Positions 9,356 through 21,247 of a stretch of 64,000 nucleotides of DNA are shown here, piece by piece; the stretch's first letter is position 1, and every line of letters starts with the position of its first letter. This stretch comes from Liolophura sinensis. Lineage: Eukaryota > Mollusca > Polyplacophora > Chitonida > Chitonidae. The notes below the pieces were generated by a model. That model searched no databases, was not told the origin of the DNA, and was given only the letters and a program-made list of their open reading frames with translations. The translations under genes and the position numbers were made by a program. The stretch lies in contig NC_088297.1 in NCBI RefSeq assembly GCF_032854445.1, forward strand, positions 26,035,915 to 26,099,914, in the 5' to 3' direction.

Positions 9356-12300
9356 ACATGCTCATTGTCCACTAAAATTTTGTCATCATGCATAGCCCCT
9401 GGAGTGGGATTATAGATAACCAGTAGTGGTGTTCATTAGCCATGGTCATCATGCACAGTCCTTGGGACAGTGGGAGTGGAGTGGGATTATAGACAACCAG
9501 TAGTGGAGTCCATTAGCCACGATCATCATCCACAGCCCCTGGAACAGTGGGAGTGGAGTGGGATTATAGATAACCAGTAGTGGAGTCCATTAGTCATGGT
9601 CATCATGCACAGCCCCTGGTACAGTGGGAGTGGAGTGGGATTATAGATAACCAGTAGTGGAGTCCATTAGCCACGATCATCATCCACAGCCCCTGGGACA
9701 GTGGGAGTGGAGTGGGATTATAGATAACCAGTAGTGGAGTCCATTACCCATGGTCATCATGCACAGCCCCTGGAACAGTGGGAGTGGACTGGGATTATAG
9801 ATAACAAGTAGTGGAGTCCATTAGCCATGGTCATCATGCACAGCCCCTGGGACAGTGGGAGTGGAGTGGGATTATAGATAACAAGTAGTGGAGTCCATTA
9901 GCCACGGTCATCATGCACAGCCCCTGGAACAGTGGGAGTGGAGTGGGATTATAGATAACCAGAAGTGGAGTCCATTAGTCATGGTCATCATGCACAGCCC
10001 CTGGAACAGTGGGAGTGGAGTGGGATTATAGATAACAAGTAGTGGAGTCCATTAGCCACGGTCATCATGCACAGCCCCTGGAACAGTGGGAGTGGAGTGG
10101 GATTATAGATAACCAGAAGTGGAGCCCATTAGTCATGGTCATCATGCACAGCCCCTGGAACAGTGGGAGTGGAGTGGGATTATAGATAACCAGAAGTGGA
10201 GTCCATTAGTCATGATCATCATGCACAGCCCTTGGAACAGTGGGAGTGGTGTGGGATTATAGATAACCAGTAGTGGAGTCCATTACCCATGGTCATCATG
10301 CACAGCCCCTGGTACAGTGGGAGTGGAGTGGGATTATAGATAACCAGTAGTGGAGTCCATTAGCCACGATCATCATCCACAGCCCCTGGGGACAGTGGGA
10401 GTGGTGTGGGATTATAGATAACCAGTAGTGGAGTCCATTACCCATGGTCATCATGCACAGCCCCTGGAACAGTGGGAGTGGAGTGGGATTATAGATAACA
10501 AGTAGTGGTGTCCATTAGTCATGGTCATCATGCACAGCCCCTGGAACAGTGGGAGTGGTGTGGGATTATAGATAACCAGTAGTGGAGTCCATTAGCCCAC
10601 GATCATCATCCACAGCCCCTGGGACAGTGGGAGTGGTGTGGGATTACAGATAACCAGTAGTGGAGTCCATTAGCCATGGTCATCATGCACAGCCCCTGGT
10701 ACAGTGGGAGTGGAGTGGGATTATAGATAACCAGTAGTGGTGTCCATTACCCATGGTCATCATGCACAGCCCCTGGGACAGTGGGAGTGGAGTGGGATTA
10801 TAGATAACCAGTAGTGGAGTCCATTAGCCATGGTCATCATGCACAGCCCCTGGGACAGTGGGAGTGGAGTGGGATTATAGATAACAAGTAGTGGTGTCCA
10901 TTAGTCATGGTCATCATGCACAGCCCCTGGTACAGTGGGAGTGGAGTGGGATTATAGATAACCAGTAGTGGTGTCCATTAGTCATGATCATCATGCACAG
11001 CCCCTGGGACAGTGGGAGTGGTGTGGGATTATAGATAACCAGTAGTGGAGTCCATTACCCTGGTCATCATGCACAGCCCCTGGGACAGTGGGAGTGGAGT
11101 GGGATTATAGATAACAAGTAGTGGTGTCCATTAGTCATGATCATCATGCACAGCCCCTGGAACAGTGGGAGTGGTGTGGGATTATAGATAACCAGTAGTG
11201 GAGTCCATTACCCATGGTCATCATGCACAGCCCCTGGGACAGTGGGAGTGGAGTGGGATTATAGATAACAAGTAGTGGTGTCCCATTAGTCCATGGTCAT
11301 CATGCACAGCCCCTGGATCAGTGGGAGTGGTGTGGGATTATAGATAACCAGTAGTGGAGTCCATTAGCCACGGTCATCATGCACAGCCCCTGGGACAGTG
11401 GGAGTGGTGTGGGATTACAGATAACCAGTAGTGGTGTCCATTAGTCATGATCATCATGCACAGCCCCTGGGACAGTGGGAGTGGAGTGGGATTATAGATA
11501 ACAAGTAGTGGAGTCCTTTAGCCACGATCATCATCCACAGCCCCTGGTACAGTGGGAGTGGAGTGGGATTATAGATAACCAGTAGTGGAGTCCATTAGCC
11601 ACGGTCATCATGCACAGCCCCTGGGACAGTGGGAGTGGTGTGGGATTATAGATAACCAGTAGTGGAGTCCATTACCCATGGTCATCATGCACAGCCCCTG
11701 GGACAGTGGGAGTGGAGTGGGATTATAGATAACAAGTAGTGGTGTCCATTAGTCATGGTCATCATGCACAGCCCCTGGTACAGTGGGAGTGGAGTGGGTT
11801 TATAGATAACCAGTAGTGGTGTCCATTAGTCATGGTCATCATGCACAGCCCCTGGAACAGTGGGAGTGGTGTGGGATTATAGATAACCAGTAGTGGAGTC
11901 CATTAGCCACGATCATCATCCACAGCCCCTGGAACAGTGGGAGTGGAGTGGGATTATAGATAACAAGTAGTGGTGTCCATTAGTCATGGTCCATCATGCA
12001 CAGCCCCTGGTACAGTGGGAGTGGTGTAGGATTATAGATAACCAGTAGTGGTGTCCATTAGTCATGGTCATCATGCACAGCCCCTGGAACAGTGGGAGTG
12101 GTGTGGGATTATAGATAACCAGTAGTGGAGTCCATTAGCCACGATCAACATCCACAGCCCCTGGAACAGTGGGAGTGGTGTGGGATTATAGATAACCAGT
12201 AGTGGAGTCCATTAGCCACGGTCATCATGCACAGCCCCTGGTACAGTGGGAGTGGAGTGGGATTATAGATAACCATTAGTGGTGTCCATTAGTCATGGTC

Positions 12301-13215
12301 ATCATGCACAGCCCTTGGAACAGTGGGATTATAGATAACCAGTAGTGGAGTCCATTAGCCACGATCATCATCCACAGCCCCTTGAACAGTGGGAGTGGAG
12401 TGGGATTATAGATAACCAGTAGTGGAGTCCATTAGCCACGGTCATCATGCACAGTCCTTGGGACAGTGGGAGTGGAGTGGGATTATAGATAACCAGTAGT
12501 GGAGTCCATTAGCCACGATCACCATGCACAGCCCCTGGAACAGTGGGAGTGGAGTGGGATTATAGATAACAAGTAGTGGAGTCCATTAGCCACGGTCATC
12601 ATGCACAGCCCCTGGGACAGTGGGAGTGGAGTGGGATTATAGATAACCAGTAGTGGTGTCCATTAGCCATGGTCATCATGCACAGCCCCTGGAACAGTGG
12701 GAGTGGTGTGGGATTATAGATAACCCGTAGTGGAGTCCATTAGCCATGGTCATCATGCACAGTCCTTGGGACAGTGGGAGTGGAGTGGGATTATAGATAA
12801 CCAGTAGTGGTGTCCATTAGCCATGGTCATCATGCACAGCCCCTGGGACAGTGGGAGTGGAGTGGGATTATAGATAACCAGTAGTGGAGTCCATTAGCCA
12901 CGATCATCATCCACAGCCCTTTGAACAGTGGGAGTGGACTGGGATTATAGATAACCAGTAGTAAAGTCCATTAGCCATGGTCATCATGCACAGCCCCTGG
13001 GACAGTGGGAGTGGAGTGGGATTATAGATAACCAGTAGTGGTGTCCATTAGCCATGGTCATCATGCACAGCCCCTGGGACAGTGGGAGTGGAGTGGGATT
13101 ATAGATAACCAGTAGTGGTGTCCATTAGCCACGATCACCATGCACAGCCCCTGGAACAGTGGGAGTGGAGTGGGATTATAGATAACCAGTAGTGGTGTTC
13201 ATTAGCCATTGTCAA
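9356..13215. repeat. 77-bp satellite array, about 50 copies
   Basis: The unit is constant at 77 bp (CATTAGCC at 9434, 9511, 9588 and so on): CATTAGCCATGGTCATCATG, CACAGCCCCTGGGACAGTGG, GAGTGGAGTGGGATTATAGA, TAACCAGTAGTGGAGTC. Alternatives recur at fixed positions in many combinations (ccatgg/ccacga, ggaacag/ggtacag/gggacag, gtggagtgg/gtggtgtgg, accagtag/acaagtag), as expected after repeated unequal exchange. No frame stays open. Confidence 0.97.
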
Positions 13216-13494
13216 CAGAACAACACAAATATAGTGAACACCAAAACTTCATTTATATGTAAACATATATATATTTTTATTTTTTTGTGTACCAGATTTT
13301 ATACTTTTTTTTATAAATAACTATTTAACATGGAAGTTAAAAACATCAACAAAGCCTTTGAAATTGGTGAAACTGGACACCTGAAACATGATAACCCTGG
13401 TAAATGAGATGAGGACTTACTGGGAGCAAACACCACCTCAGGTTTCATACACACACAGTACATTCACACACTGATTAGAACAGGGCCTGATTTA

Positions 13495-14645
13495 CACACC
13501 ATAACCGAGTGCACCAGTATGTGTGTGAACACAGGTGCTTATTCCAGTACAGTATGATGACGTTTCTACACCACACCTGCACTAGTGCAAACACAGGTGC
13601 TTATTCCTCGACACCTCAATGACATTTCTGCACCATACCTGTACATGTGTGAACACAGGTGCTTAATCCCTTACAGTCTGATGACATTTCTACACCTTAC
13701 CTGTGCTAGTGTGAACACAGGTGCTTATACCTTTACATTTTAATGACATTTCTACACCATACCTGTGCTAGTGTAAACACAAGTGCTCATTCCTCTACAC
13801 TTCAATGACATTTCTACACCATACCTGTGCTAGTGTGAACACAGATGCTTACACCTCTACACTTCAATGACATTCTTACACCACACCTGTATGTGTGTGA
13901 ACACAGGTGCTTATACCTCTACACTTCAATGACATTTCTACACCATACCTGTGCTAGTGTAAACACAAGTGCTCATTCCTCTACACTTCAATGACATTTA
14001 TACACCATACCTGTGCTAGTGTGAACACAGGTGCTTACACCTCTAAACTTCAATGACATTCTTACAACACACCTGTATGTGTGTGAACACAGGTGCTTAC
14101 ACCTCTACACTTCAATGACATTCTTACACCACACCTGTATGTGTGTGAACACAGGTGCTTATACCTCTACACTTCAATGACATTTATACACCATACCTGT
14201 GCTAGTGTGAACACAGGTGCTTATTCCTATACACTTCAATGACATTTCTACACCATACCTGTGCATTTTAAACCCAATTACTGATTCCTCTACACTTCAA
14301 TGACATTTGTACACCATACCTGTGCTAGTGTAAACCCAATTACTGATTCCTCTACACTTCAATGACATTTCTACACCATACCTGTGCTAGTGTAAACACA
14401 AGTGCTCATTTCTCTACACTTTAATGACAATTCTGCACCACACCTGTCCATGTGTGAACACAGGTGCTTATAACACTACACTTCAATGACATTTCTACAC
14501 AATACCTGTGCTAGTGTAAACACAAGTGCTTATTCCTCTACACTTCAATGACATTTCTACACAATACCTGTGCTAGTTTGAACACAGATGCTTACACCCT
14601 CTACACACCATATCTGTGCTAGTGTGAACACAGGTGTTTGTTCCG
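13495..14645. repeat. 62-bp minisatellite with an internal inverted repeat, about 18 copies
   Basis: The unit is CTCTACACTTCAATGACATT, TCTACACCATACCTGTGCTA, GTGTGAACACAGGTGCTTAT, AC. Within each unit ACCTGTG and CACAGGT form a hairpin-capable inverted repeat around a CTAGTGTGAA loop, which also puts an E-box-type CACCTG/CAGGTG on both sides. The first copies are more diverged. Confidence 0.95.
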
Positions 14646-15315
14646 GTTTATTGTTCTATTTACACAACAGACATACATGTAGATATTACCTCACATGGCA
14701 CTACTATGCCTTTTCTACATCTATGTGCCAATGATATGCCATGACTAAACATACATGTAACCATGCTGGTTTGGATTAAAAACACCCCTAAAAATTGACT
14801 TACTGGGTTCCTGGTCTAAAAGCCAGGTGTATAAGGAGAAAACAAAACTATTATCTGGAGCTCTGGATTTTACAACGGTATACTGAACCCTTGTTATTGT
14901 AACAAAATCTCAAAAGTTGCCACACCTTATATTACTGATGGTTGGTGATGGCTGATACATAATCATACATGTGCACTAATCTGAACACACAGGCACGGGG
15001 GACTAGGGGTGTGAGGGTGGGTGAGGTTTGAGGGGTCAGACAAAGCCCCACCTTCATAACCCACAATTATACTTTCAGATGTCTATGTCACTGGCTTGCC
15101 CCACCCTTTATAAAGCATCCAACCTGATGGACCTACAGTTCATATACACAGTTCTTAAACAAGTTATGTGCAACAAACTGCACCTAAATCAATATTGCTC
15201 TACAAATAAATTAAACAGAACTGACAATAAATTCAATCCATACAAAAATACCTATCTAGGACCTATATGAACAGCATATGTATATAAAGTTACAGGTGAG
15301 TGAAGTAACAAGTTA
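14646..15315. other. Unique sequence between arrays
   Basis: I see no exon, SINE or RNA gene here. The sequence is A/T-rich; an 80-codon plus-strand frame at 15028-15270 has no family features and is probably chance. Confidence 0.4.
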
Positions 15316-15317
15316 AT

Positions 15318-16385
15318 AAGTGTCACAGTATCAGCCTGGGGACATGTTCAACAGTGTCACAGTATCAGCCCAGGGACAGTTTCGCCAGTGTCACAGTATT
15401 AACCCGGGGACACGTTCACAGTGTCTCAGTATTAGCTCGGGGACACGTTCGCCAGTGTCACAGTATCAGATTGGGGACAGGTTCGCCAGTGTCACAGTAT
15501 TAGCTCAGGGACATGTTCGACAGTGTCACAGTATTAGCCTGGGGACATGTTTGACAGTGTCACAGTACCAGCCCGGGGACAGGTTCGCCAGTGTCACAGT
15601 ATAAGTCCTGGGACACGTTTAACAGTGTCACATTATCAGCCCGGGGACACGTTCGACAGTGTCACAGTATCAGCCCGGGGACACGTTCGACAGTGTCACA
15701 GCATCATCCTGGGGACACGTTCGCCAGTGTCACAGTATCAGCCCGGGGACATGTTCGACAGTGTCACAGTATCATCCCTGGGACACGTTCGACAGTATCA
15801 CAGTATCAGCCAGGGGACACGTTTGCCAGTGTCACATTATCAGCCCGGGGACACGTTCGACAGTGTCACAGCATCATCCTGGGGACACGTTTGCCAGTGT
15901 CACAGTATCAGCCCGGGGACATGTTCGACAGTGTCACAGTATCATCCCTGGGACACGTTCGACAGTATCACAGTATCAGCCAGGGGACACGTTCGACAGT
16001 GTCGCAGTATCAGCCCGGGGACACGTTTGACAGTGTCCCAGTATCAGCCCGGGGACTGGTTCGACAGTGTCACAGTATCAGACCAGGGACACGTTCAACA
16101 GTGTCACAGTATCAGCCCGGGAACACGTTTTTAGTGTCACAGCATCATCCCGGGGACATGTTTGACAGTGTCACAGCATCATCCCGGGGACACGTTTGAC
16201 AGTGTCACAGTATCAGACTGGGGACACGTTCGCCAGTGTCACAGTATCAGCCCGGGGACATGTTCGACAGTGTCACAGTGTCAGCTCGGGGACATGTCTG
16301 ACAGTGTCACAGCATCATCCCAGGGACAGGTTCGCCAGTGTCACAGTATAAGTCCTGGGACACATTCAACAGTGTCACAGTATCG
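15318..16385. repeat. 34-bp minisatellite, about 31 copies
   Basis: The unit is CAGTGTCACAGTATCAGCCC followed by GGGGACACGTTCGA. GTGTC and GACAC form a short inverted repeat around a CCCGGGG core. A five-unit block starting near 15690 recurs near 15860 (shift 170 bp). Three plus-strand frames stay open for 120-200 codons because the period is not a multiple of three and the unit lacks stops; none is a credible gene. Confidence 0.96.
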
Positions 16386-16431
16386 GCAGGCTAGAGTGTC
16401 AACAACTCATGGGCACCCAACAATGATGTGA

Positions 16432-18560
16432 ATATTGAGACACTTTACAAGGTTAAATAGGCTAGGCTACATACACAAGTGTTTGATCACAGTCATAAGA
16501 TAAGATCCCAAGGAATAACAGAAAGCAAGGTATAAATATAAGCAAGGTATAAATATACAAAGTTTGATCAAAATATACCCTGATTGCATGTATTGGTCAA
16601 AATTTGCTTAGGTGAGCGCAAAAATAAATAGAATCATATGGGCAGCATTTGTGAACAGGTTGTAGTTGATTTCATTTGATAAAATATCTCAATAAAGTGT
16701 CAAATTTATGGCTTCTGTACTTTGGTATTTTTAAACTAGTTTACAAATAGTCTAGGTTAAAGAGTACGGTAACAATGCAGTCAGTCTCCTCACAATGACT
16801 CCATGGTGTGTGTTCACGAGTTGTAAAGACCTTGGCAGCGATGTAGGTGTTGTCTGGGACTATCTTCATGGACACAATTTCAATTTGAATTAAAAGTTCA
16901 AAACTACATGGGCTAGTCTGGGTATTTTTTGATCAAATCTTGTATGTATGAGCAGTTTTTTTTTCAACACTGAAATGTACAAAATCAAATAAACATAACA
17001 AGACCTCTTGCTCTTCAGGAAGATGGACATGTTCTGGTGTATGTATTTAACACAAGTTTTATCACAAGTGCTGTCCACCTACGAGCTCTGACCTCAACCC
17101 CTATACAGCTGTTGAGTTACTTTGGATGTGTTGTATGGCAGGTCATGAATCCAGGTGAAGCAGGTAGATTGTATACATTGGAAGTGGGTTAACAGTAACA
17201 AAGTGGTCATACTGACAGCATACAAAAAGAGGTAACACAGCAAAAGGAGGTAACACTCTAACGCCAAACATGCAAACTGTATGTTAGCAGCTTGCTGTCT
17301 ATAATGTAAATGTACATATATATGTGAGGAAGTAATTTTGATTTATTTGCTTGGTCTCTGGAGTTAAAATTCTGAACACAATGTCAATACTGGCATATTG
17401 TTATACAGACTCAGGTGAGGTGAATAATAACACCTTACAAAAAGAACATATTTATACATCACATACCTTAAATGAAAGAGCTATACAAACTGTGTGGAAT
17501 TCTATCTTTTAGATTTTTAAAAAGTTTTTGCAAAAAACAAATGGTTTTGAACATCATGGTTTTCTAAAAAATCCATCAATTCGAGGTAAATTGAAAGTCC
17601 CGCCATGTTTTAGGCTTGTCCAATGAAAAGCCTCCTTTCTCCCACTTGAATATTCATTGTGCCATCAAGGTGCTTAAGGTTTTACTCCCACAAGGACCAA
17701 ATGATTGGCTCATTTCCAGCCTCGGCTAAATACATACATATATCGTGATCATCGTGGATTTTAAGGTCTGCAAAAACAACCCTTAAAAAGGAAGAGTTTG
17801 GTATGTACTAGAGAGTCATGCCTACATGCGTGGCTGTAGGCTGCCAACCTATGTCTGAAATGCCATGCCATGAACAGCTACTGCACAAAGCCAAGCACAA
17901 TGAGAACCAAGCCAAAGAAACATCTATGCCTTCAATGTTTAACTATCAAATTCTCAAATAACAAGCAATGCTGGTAGAAATCTTTTATTAACCTTAAGTA
18001 TAGTTCTTTCAGTTAAGGTATACACAGAATATTCCTTTTTTAAATTTTATATTTATAATCCAAGACAAGACAACTTACATTAGGGATTTCCCCATTTAAA
18101 TATGCACATGTAAAAAAGAAACCTGACAATATATTATAAGTTACACAGAATTCAAATTTATACATATATAAATATTTTTTTTTTCTCCACAATTTCTGTA
18201 AATTAACTAAAAGTCACTGACAGGCTATCCACATGAAATGTTGAGTCATCACATAGACAAACAAAATTGCATTCTTCTCAAAATTCTGATACATCTGATA
18301 TATACATGTCATTACTTAATATAAAACAAATTCGCTTATAAACAACTACAGGCCAATAGCTAGCCAAGGATATCCGTGCAATGTTGTGATATGTCAGACA
18401 GGAAATTTACTCCACATATACATGTACCTGTAATATGTACATTACAACAACACAACATGCACATTTCTGGTCAAATTATGACAAAATTGAATTCCGCTAA
18501 ACTGCCCCAGGTATTATCACAAGGGATCCTGTTGTACAAAACCACTGAAGCCCTACACGC
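16432..18560. other. Unique intergenic sequence
   Basis: No complete gene is recognised in these 2.1 kb. Three weak traces are noted separately: a codon-like stretch on the minus strand near 16800-16890, a possible transposase relic near 17085-17155 and a short THAP-like start at 17819. The rest is A/T-rich. Confidence 0.4.
17085..17155 (+). pseudogene. Possible relic of a Tc1/mariner-type transposase
   Basis: The plus strand reads SDLNPYTAVELLWMCCMA, which resembles the SPDLNPIExLWDxL block near the third catalytic acidic residue of Tc1/mariner transposases. Only about 20 codons are recognisable; I found no other catalytic blocks or terminal inverted repeats. The match could be chance. Confidence 0.35.
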
Positions 18561-18564
18561 TTGA

Positions 18565-19235
18565 AAGTGTGCAATATAGGCTTGTGTAACTCTTATGGGG
18601 ACGTAATACCTCCAGTACTGGCTGCCATGGAGCTGGGCACAGGACAATATAGGCTTGTGTTTCTCACATGGGGACGTAATACCCACAGAACTGGCTGCCA
18701 TGGAGCTGGGCACAGGACAATATAGGCTTGTGTTTCTCACATGGGCACGTAATACCTACAGAACTGGCTGCCATGGAGCTGGGCACAGGACAATATAGGC
18801 TTGTGTTTCTCACATGGGCACGTAATACCTACACTACTGGCTGCCATGGAGCTGGGCACAGGACAATGTTGGCTCATGTTTCTCACATGGGCACGTAATA
18901 CCCACAGAACTGGCCGCCATGGAGCTGAGCACAGGACAATGTTGGCTCATGTTTCTCACATGGGTACGTAATACCCACAGTACTGGCTGCCATGGAGCTG
19001 GGCACAGGACAATGTTGGCTCATGTTTCTCACATGGGCACGTAATACCCACAGAACTGGCTGCCATGGAGCTGGGCACAGGACAATGTTGGCTCATGTTT
19101 CTCACATGTGCACGTAATTCCCACAGTACTGGCTGCCCTGGAGATGGGCACAGGACAATATAGGCTTGTGTTTCTCACATGGGCACGTAATACCCACAGA
19201 ACTGGCTGCCATGGAGCTGGGCACAGGAGGCTCAT
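18565..19235. repeat. 73-bp minisatellite, 9 copies
   Basis: ACGTAATACC recurs at 18601, 18674, 18747 and onwards, every 73 bp. The unit includes CACAGAACTGGCTGCCATGG, AGCTGGGCACAGGACAATAT and AGGCTTGTGTTTCTCACATG. Two variants of one block (ATATAGGCTTGTG and GTTGGCTCATG) are each grouped, indicating local spread. Minus-strand frames through it are repeat artefacts. Confidence 0.95.
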
Positions 19236-20235
19236 GTTTTTTTGATAGCCAGATTTGGTCTGATTTGCTGCAAAATAAAATGCAATTTGTTGAGCAAAAC
19301 CAAAATGTGCTGACTGTGGCCAGACTGTGGATATACCGTGATAGCTACAGCTGTATGACAGACCTCTAGATGGGTACATGCATCCATCTTCACAGTGTAG
19401 AGATCTGCACTTCAGCACTCTGTCATTCCTCATACAATCTTTGACAGCACAACCACGCCACATAAATACGCAAGAGGTAGATTGCTAATGAATATTTATG
19501 ATTTCTGCAGCCAATCTGACTAGTGGCTCATTCTGATGTCTGAGACAGATGTACACTGTACAATAACGACACTGTGATCTCAGAGCGGATAACCAATAAG
19601 TTATTTTCTTCAGGATTAAACATCAGATCCTACTTAATGAAGTCAGATTTTGACCAGAAACATGCAGCCCGTTATTTCAGTATTAATCTCCAAAATATAC
19701 ACGCAGATGTAAGTATAAAACATGTAGAAATTCATCACAAGAAAATGCACAATCAACTGCATATAAAGTGCTCCGTAAGTCCAGTTGTCTTTTCCTGATA
19801 TCAGCATATATTAACCCCCGTCAAAGAAAATGCTTACACATACTTATTTACATACATAAATGATATGATGTCATGGGTTTGTCCATTATATGTAAACACC
19901 TGAGTGTAATTCAGTAAGGAATAAGAGAATTTTTTTCAGTACAGTTTTTTTAACTCAACAAAAATTCTGAACATTTACAACTGCTCAGAATCCCTAACGT
20001 GTTCTCAAACTAACAAGTCTCTAAAATGCAACAAACGTGCATCAAAATAAGCGCCTTTAAACAACTACATCATCTGCTGATATGTCCCTGGCAGCAAACT
20101 ATAACAGATCAATTGATCGTTGCTTAACATTGTACTCTTGAACTCACAAAACAATAAACCCCTAAAAACAACAGAACAAAATGAGTGAATTGTTAATGGG
20201 TATATACACGGGTTCACAAAACTACACATTCACCA
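19236..20235. other. Region downstream of the SLCO5A1-like gene
   Basis: No exon or SINE is seen. Part may be 3' UTR or terminator DNA of the minus-strand transporter gene, but I cannot choose a polyadenylation site. The small open frames here lack family features. Confidence 0.35.
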
Positions 20236-20588
20236 CATTCCACAGAATGGCATTACTGGGGATATATTTCACAGAATGATATTACTGGTGATATATTTCA
20301 CAGAATGGTATTACTGGGGATATATTCCACAGAATGGTATTACTGGTGATATATTCCACAGAATGGTATTACTGGGGATATATTTCACAGAATGGTATTA
20401 CTGGGGATATATTTCACAGAATGGTATTACTGGGGATATATTCCACAGAATGGTATTACTGGGGATATATTTCACAGAATGATATTACTGGGGATATATT
20501 TCACAGAATGGTATTACTGGGGATATATTCCACAGAATGGTATTACTGGTGATATATTTCACAGAATGGTATTACTGGTGATATATTA
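20236..20588. repeat. 29-bp minisatellite, 12 copies
   Basis: The unit is ATTCCACAGAATGGTATTAC followed by TGGGGATAT, with t/c and g/t alternates. Twenty-nine bases shift the frame by two each time, so the same peptide (TEWYYWGYISQNGITGDIFHR) appears in all three plus-strand frames. Confidence 0.96.
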
Positions 20589-20599
20589 AAACCTATACT

Positions 20600-21010
20600 C
20601 TTTTATAAATCTGTCAAAATGTGATCTACAAACACATGAGAAATAATCTGTCAAAATGTGATCCACAAACACATGAGAAATGATCTGTCAAAATGTGATC
20701 CAGAAACACATGAGAAATAATCTGTCAAAATGTGAGCCACAAACACATGAGAAATGATCTGTCAAAATGTGATCCAGAAACACATGAGAAATAATCTGTC
20801 AAAAAGTGATCCAGAAACACATGAGAAATAATCTGTCAAAATGTGATCCAGAAACACATGAGAAATAATCTGTCAAAATGTGATCTACAAACACATGGGA
20901 AATAATCTGTCAAAATGTGATCCACAAACACATGAGAAATAATCTGTCAAAAAATTATCGACAAATACATGATAAATAATCTGTCAAAATGTGATCGTCA
21001 AACACACGGG
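20600..21010. repeat. 37-bp minisatellite, about 11 copies
   Basis: The unit is AATCTGTCAAAATGTGATCC followed by ACAAACACATGAGAAAT. The array ends about 45 bp from the stop codon of the SLCO5A1-like gene and so probably lies in its 3' UTR. Confidence 0.95.
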
Positions 21011-21055
21011 AAATGGATGAAGTGTTTAACAGAGTCTACTGTATCAAAGCTACCA

Positions 21056-21247
21056 TTATATGGGTGTGGTGGAGTACACATCAGGGTTATCTCCCCTTGA
21101 GGTGGTGTCGACGGAGTCACCTGACGTCATAGGGTTCACCTCCAAGGTCAAACTGGTGGGACTAAGTGGAGTTTTCTGAGGACTGAATATGGGTTTGCTG
21201 AGGTCTAGGCGGTCGATGGAGGACATGGAGGCCACCAAATCACTCAT
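21056..21247 (-). CDS. SLCO5A1: SLCO5A1-like exon 11 (C-terminal tail)
   Basis: The acceptor is tcaatgttacag|ATGAGTG, phase 0. It encodes 63 residues and ends at TAA 21056-21058. The tail is rich in Ser, Thr and Pro (SPQKTPLSPTSLTLEV) with several SP/TP sites that could be phosphorylated, and ends VYSTTPI, where T-P-I fits a class I PDZ ligand. Such ligands tether several OATPs at the membrane; use here is an inference. Confidence 0.9.
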   Translation of the reverse strand: MSDLVASMSSIDRLDLSKPIFSPQKTPLSPTSLTLEVNPMTSGDSVDTTSRGDNPDVYSTTPI

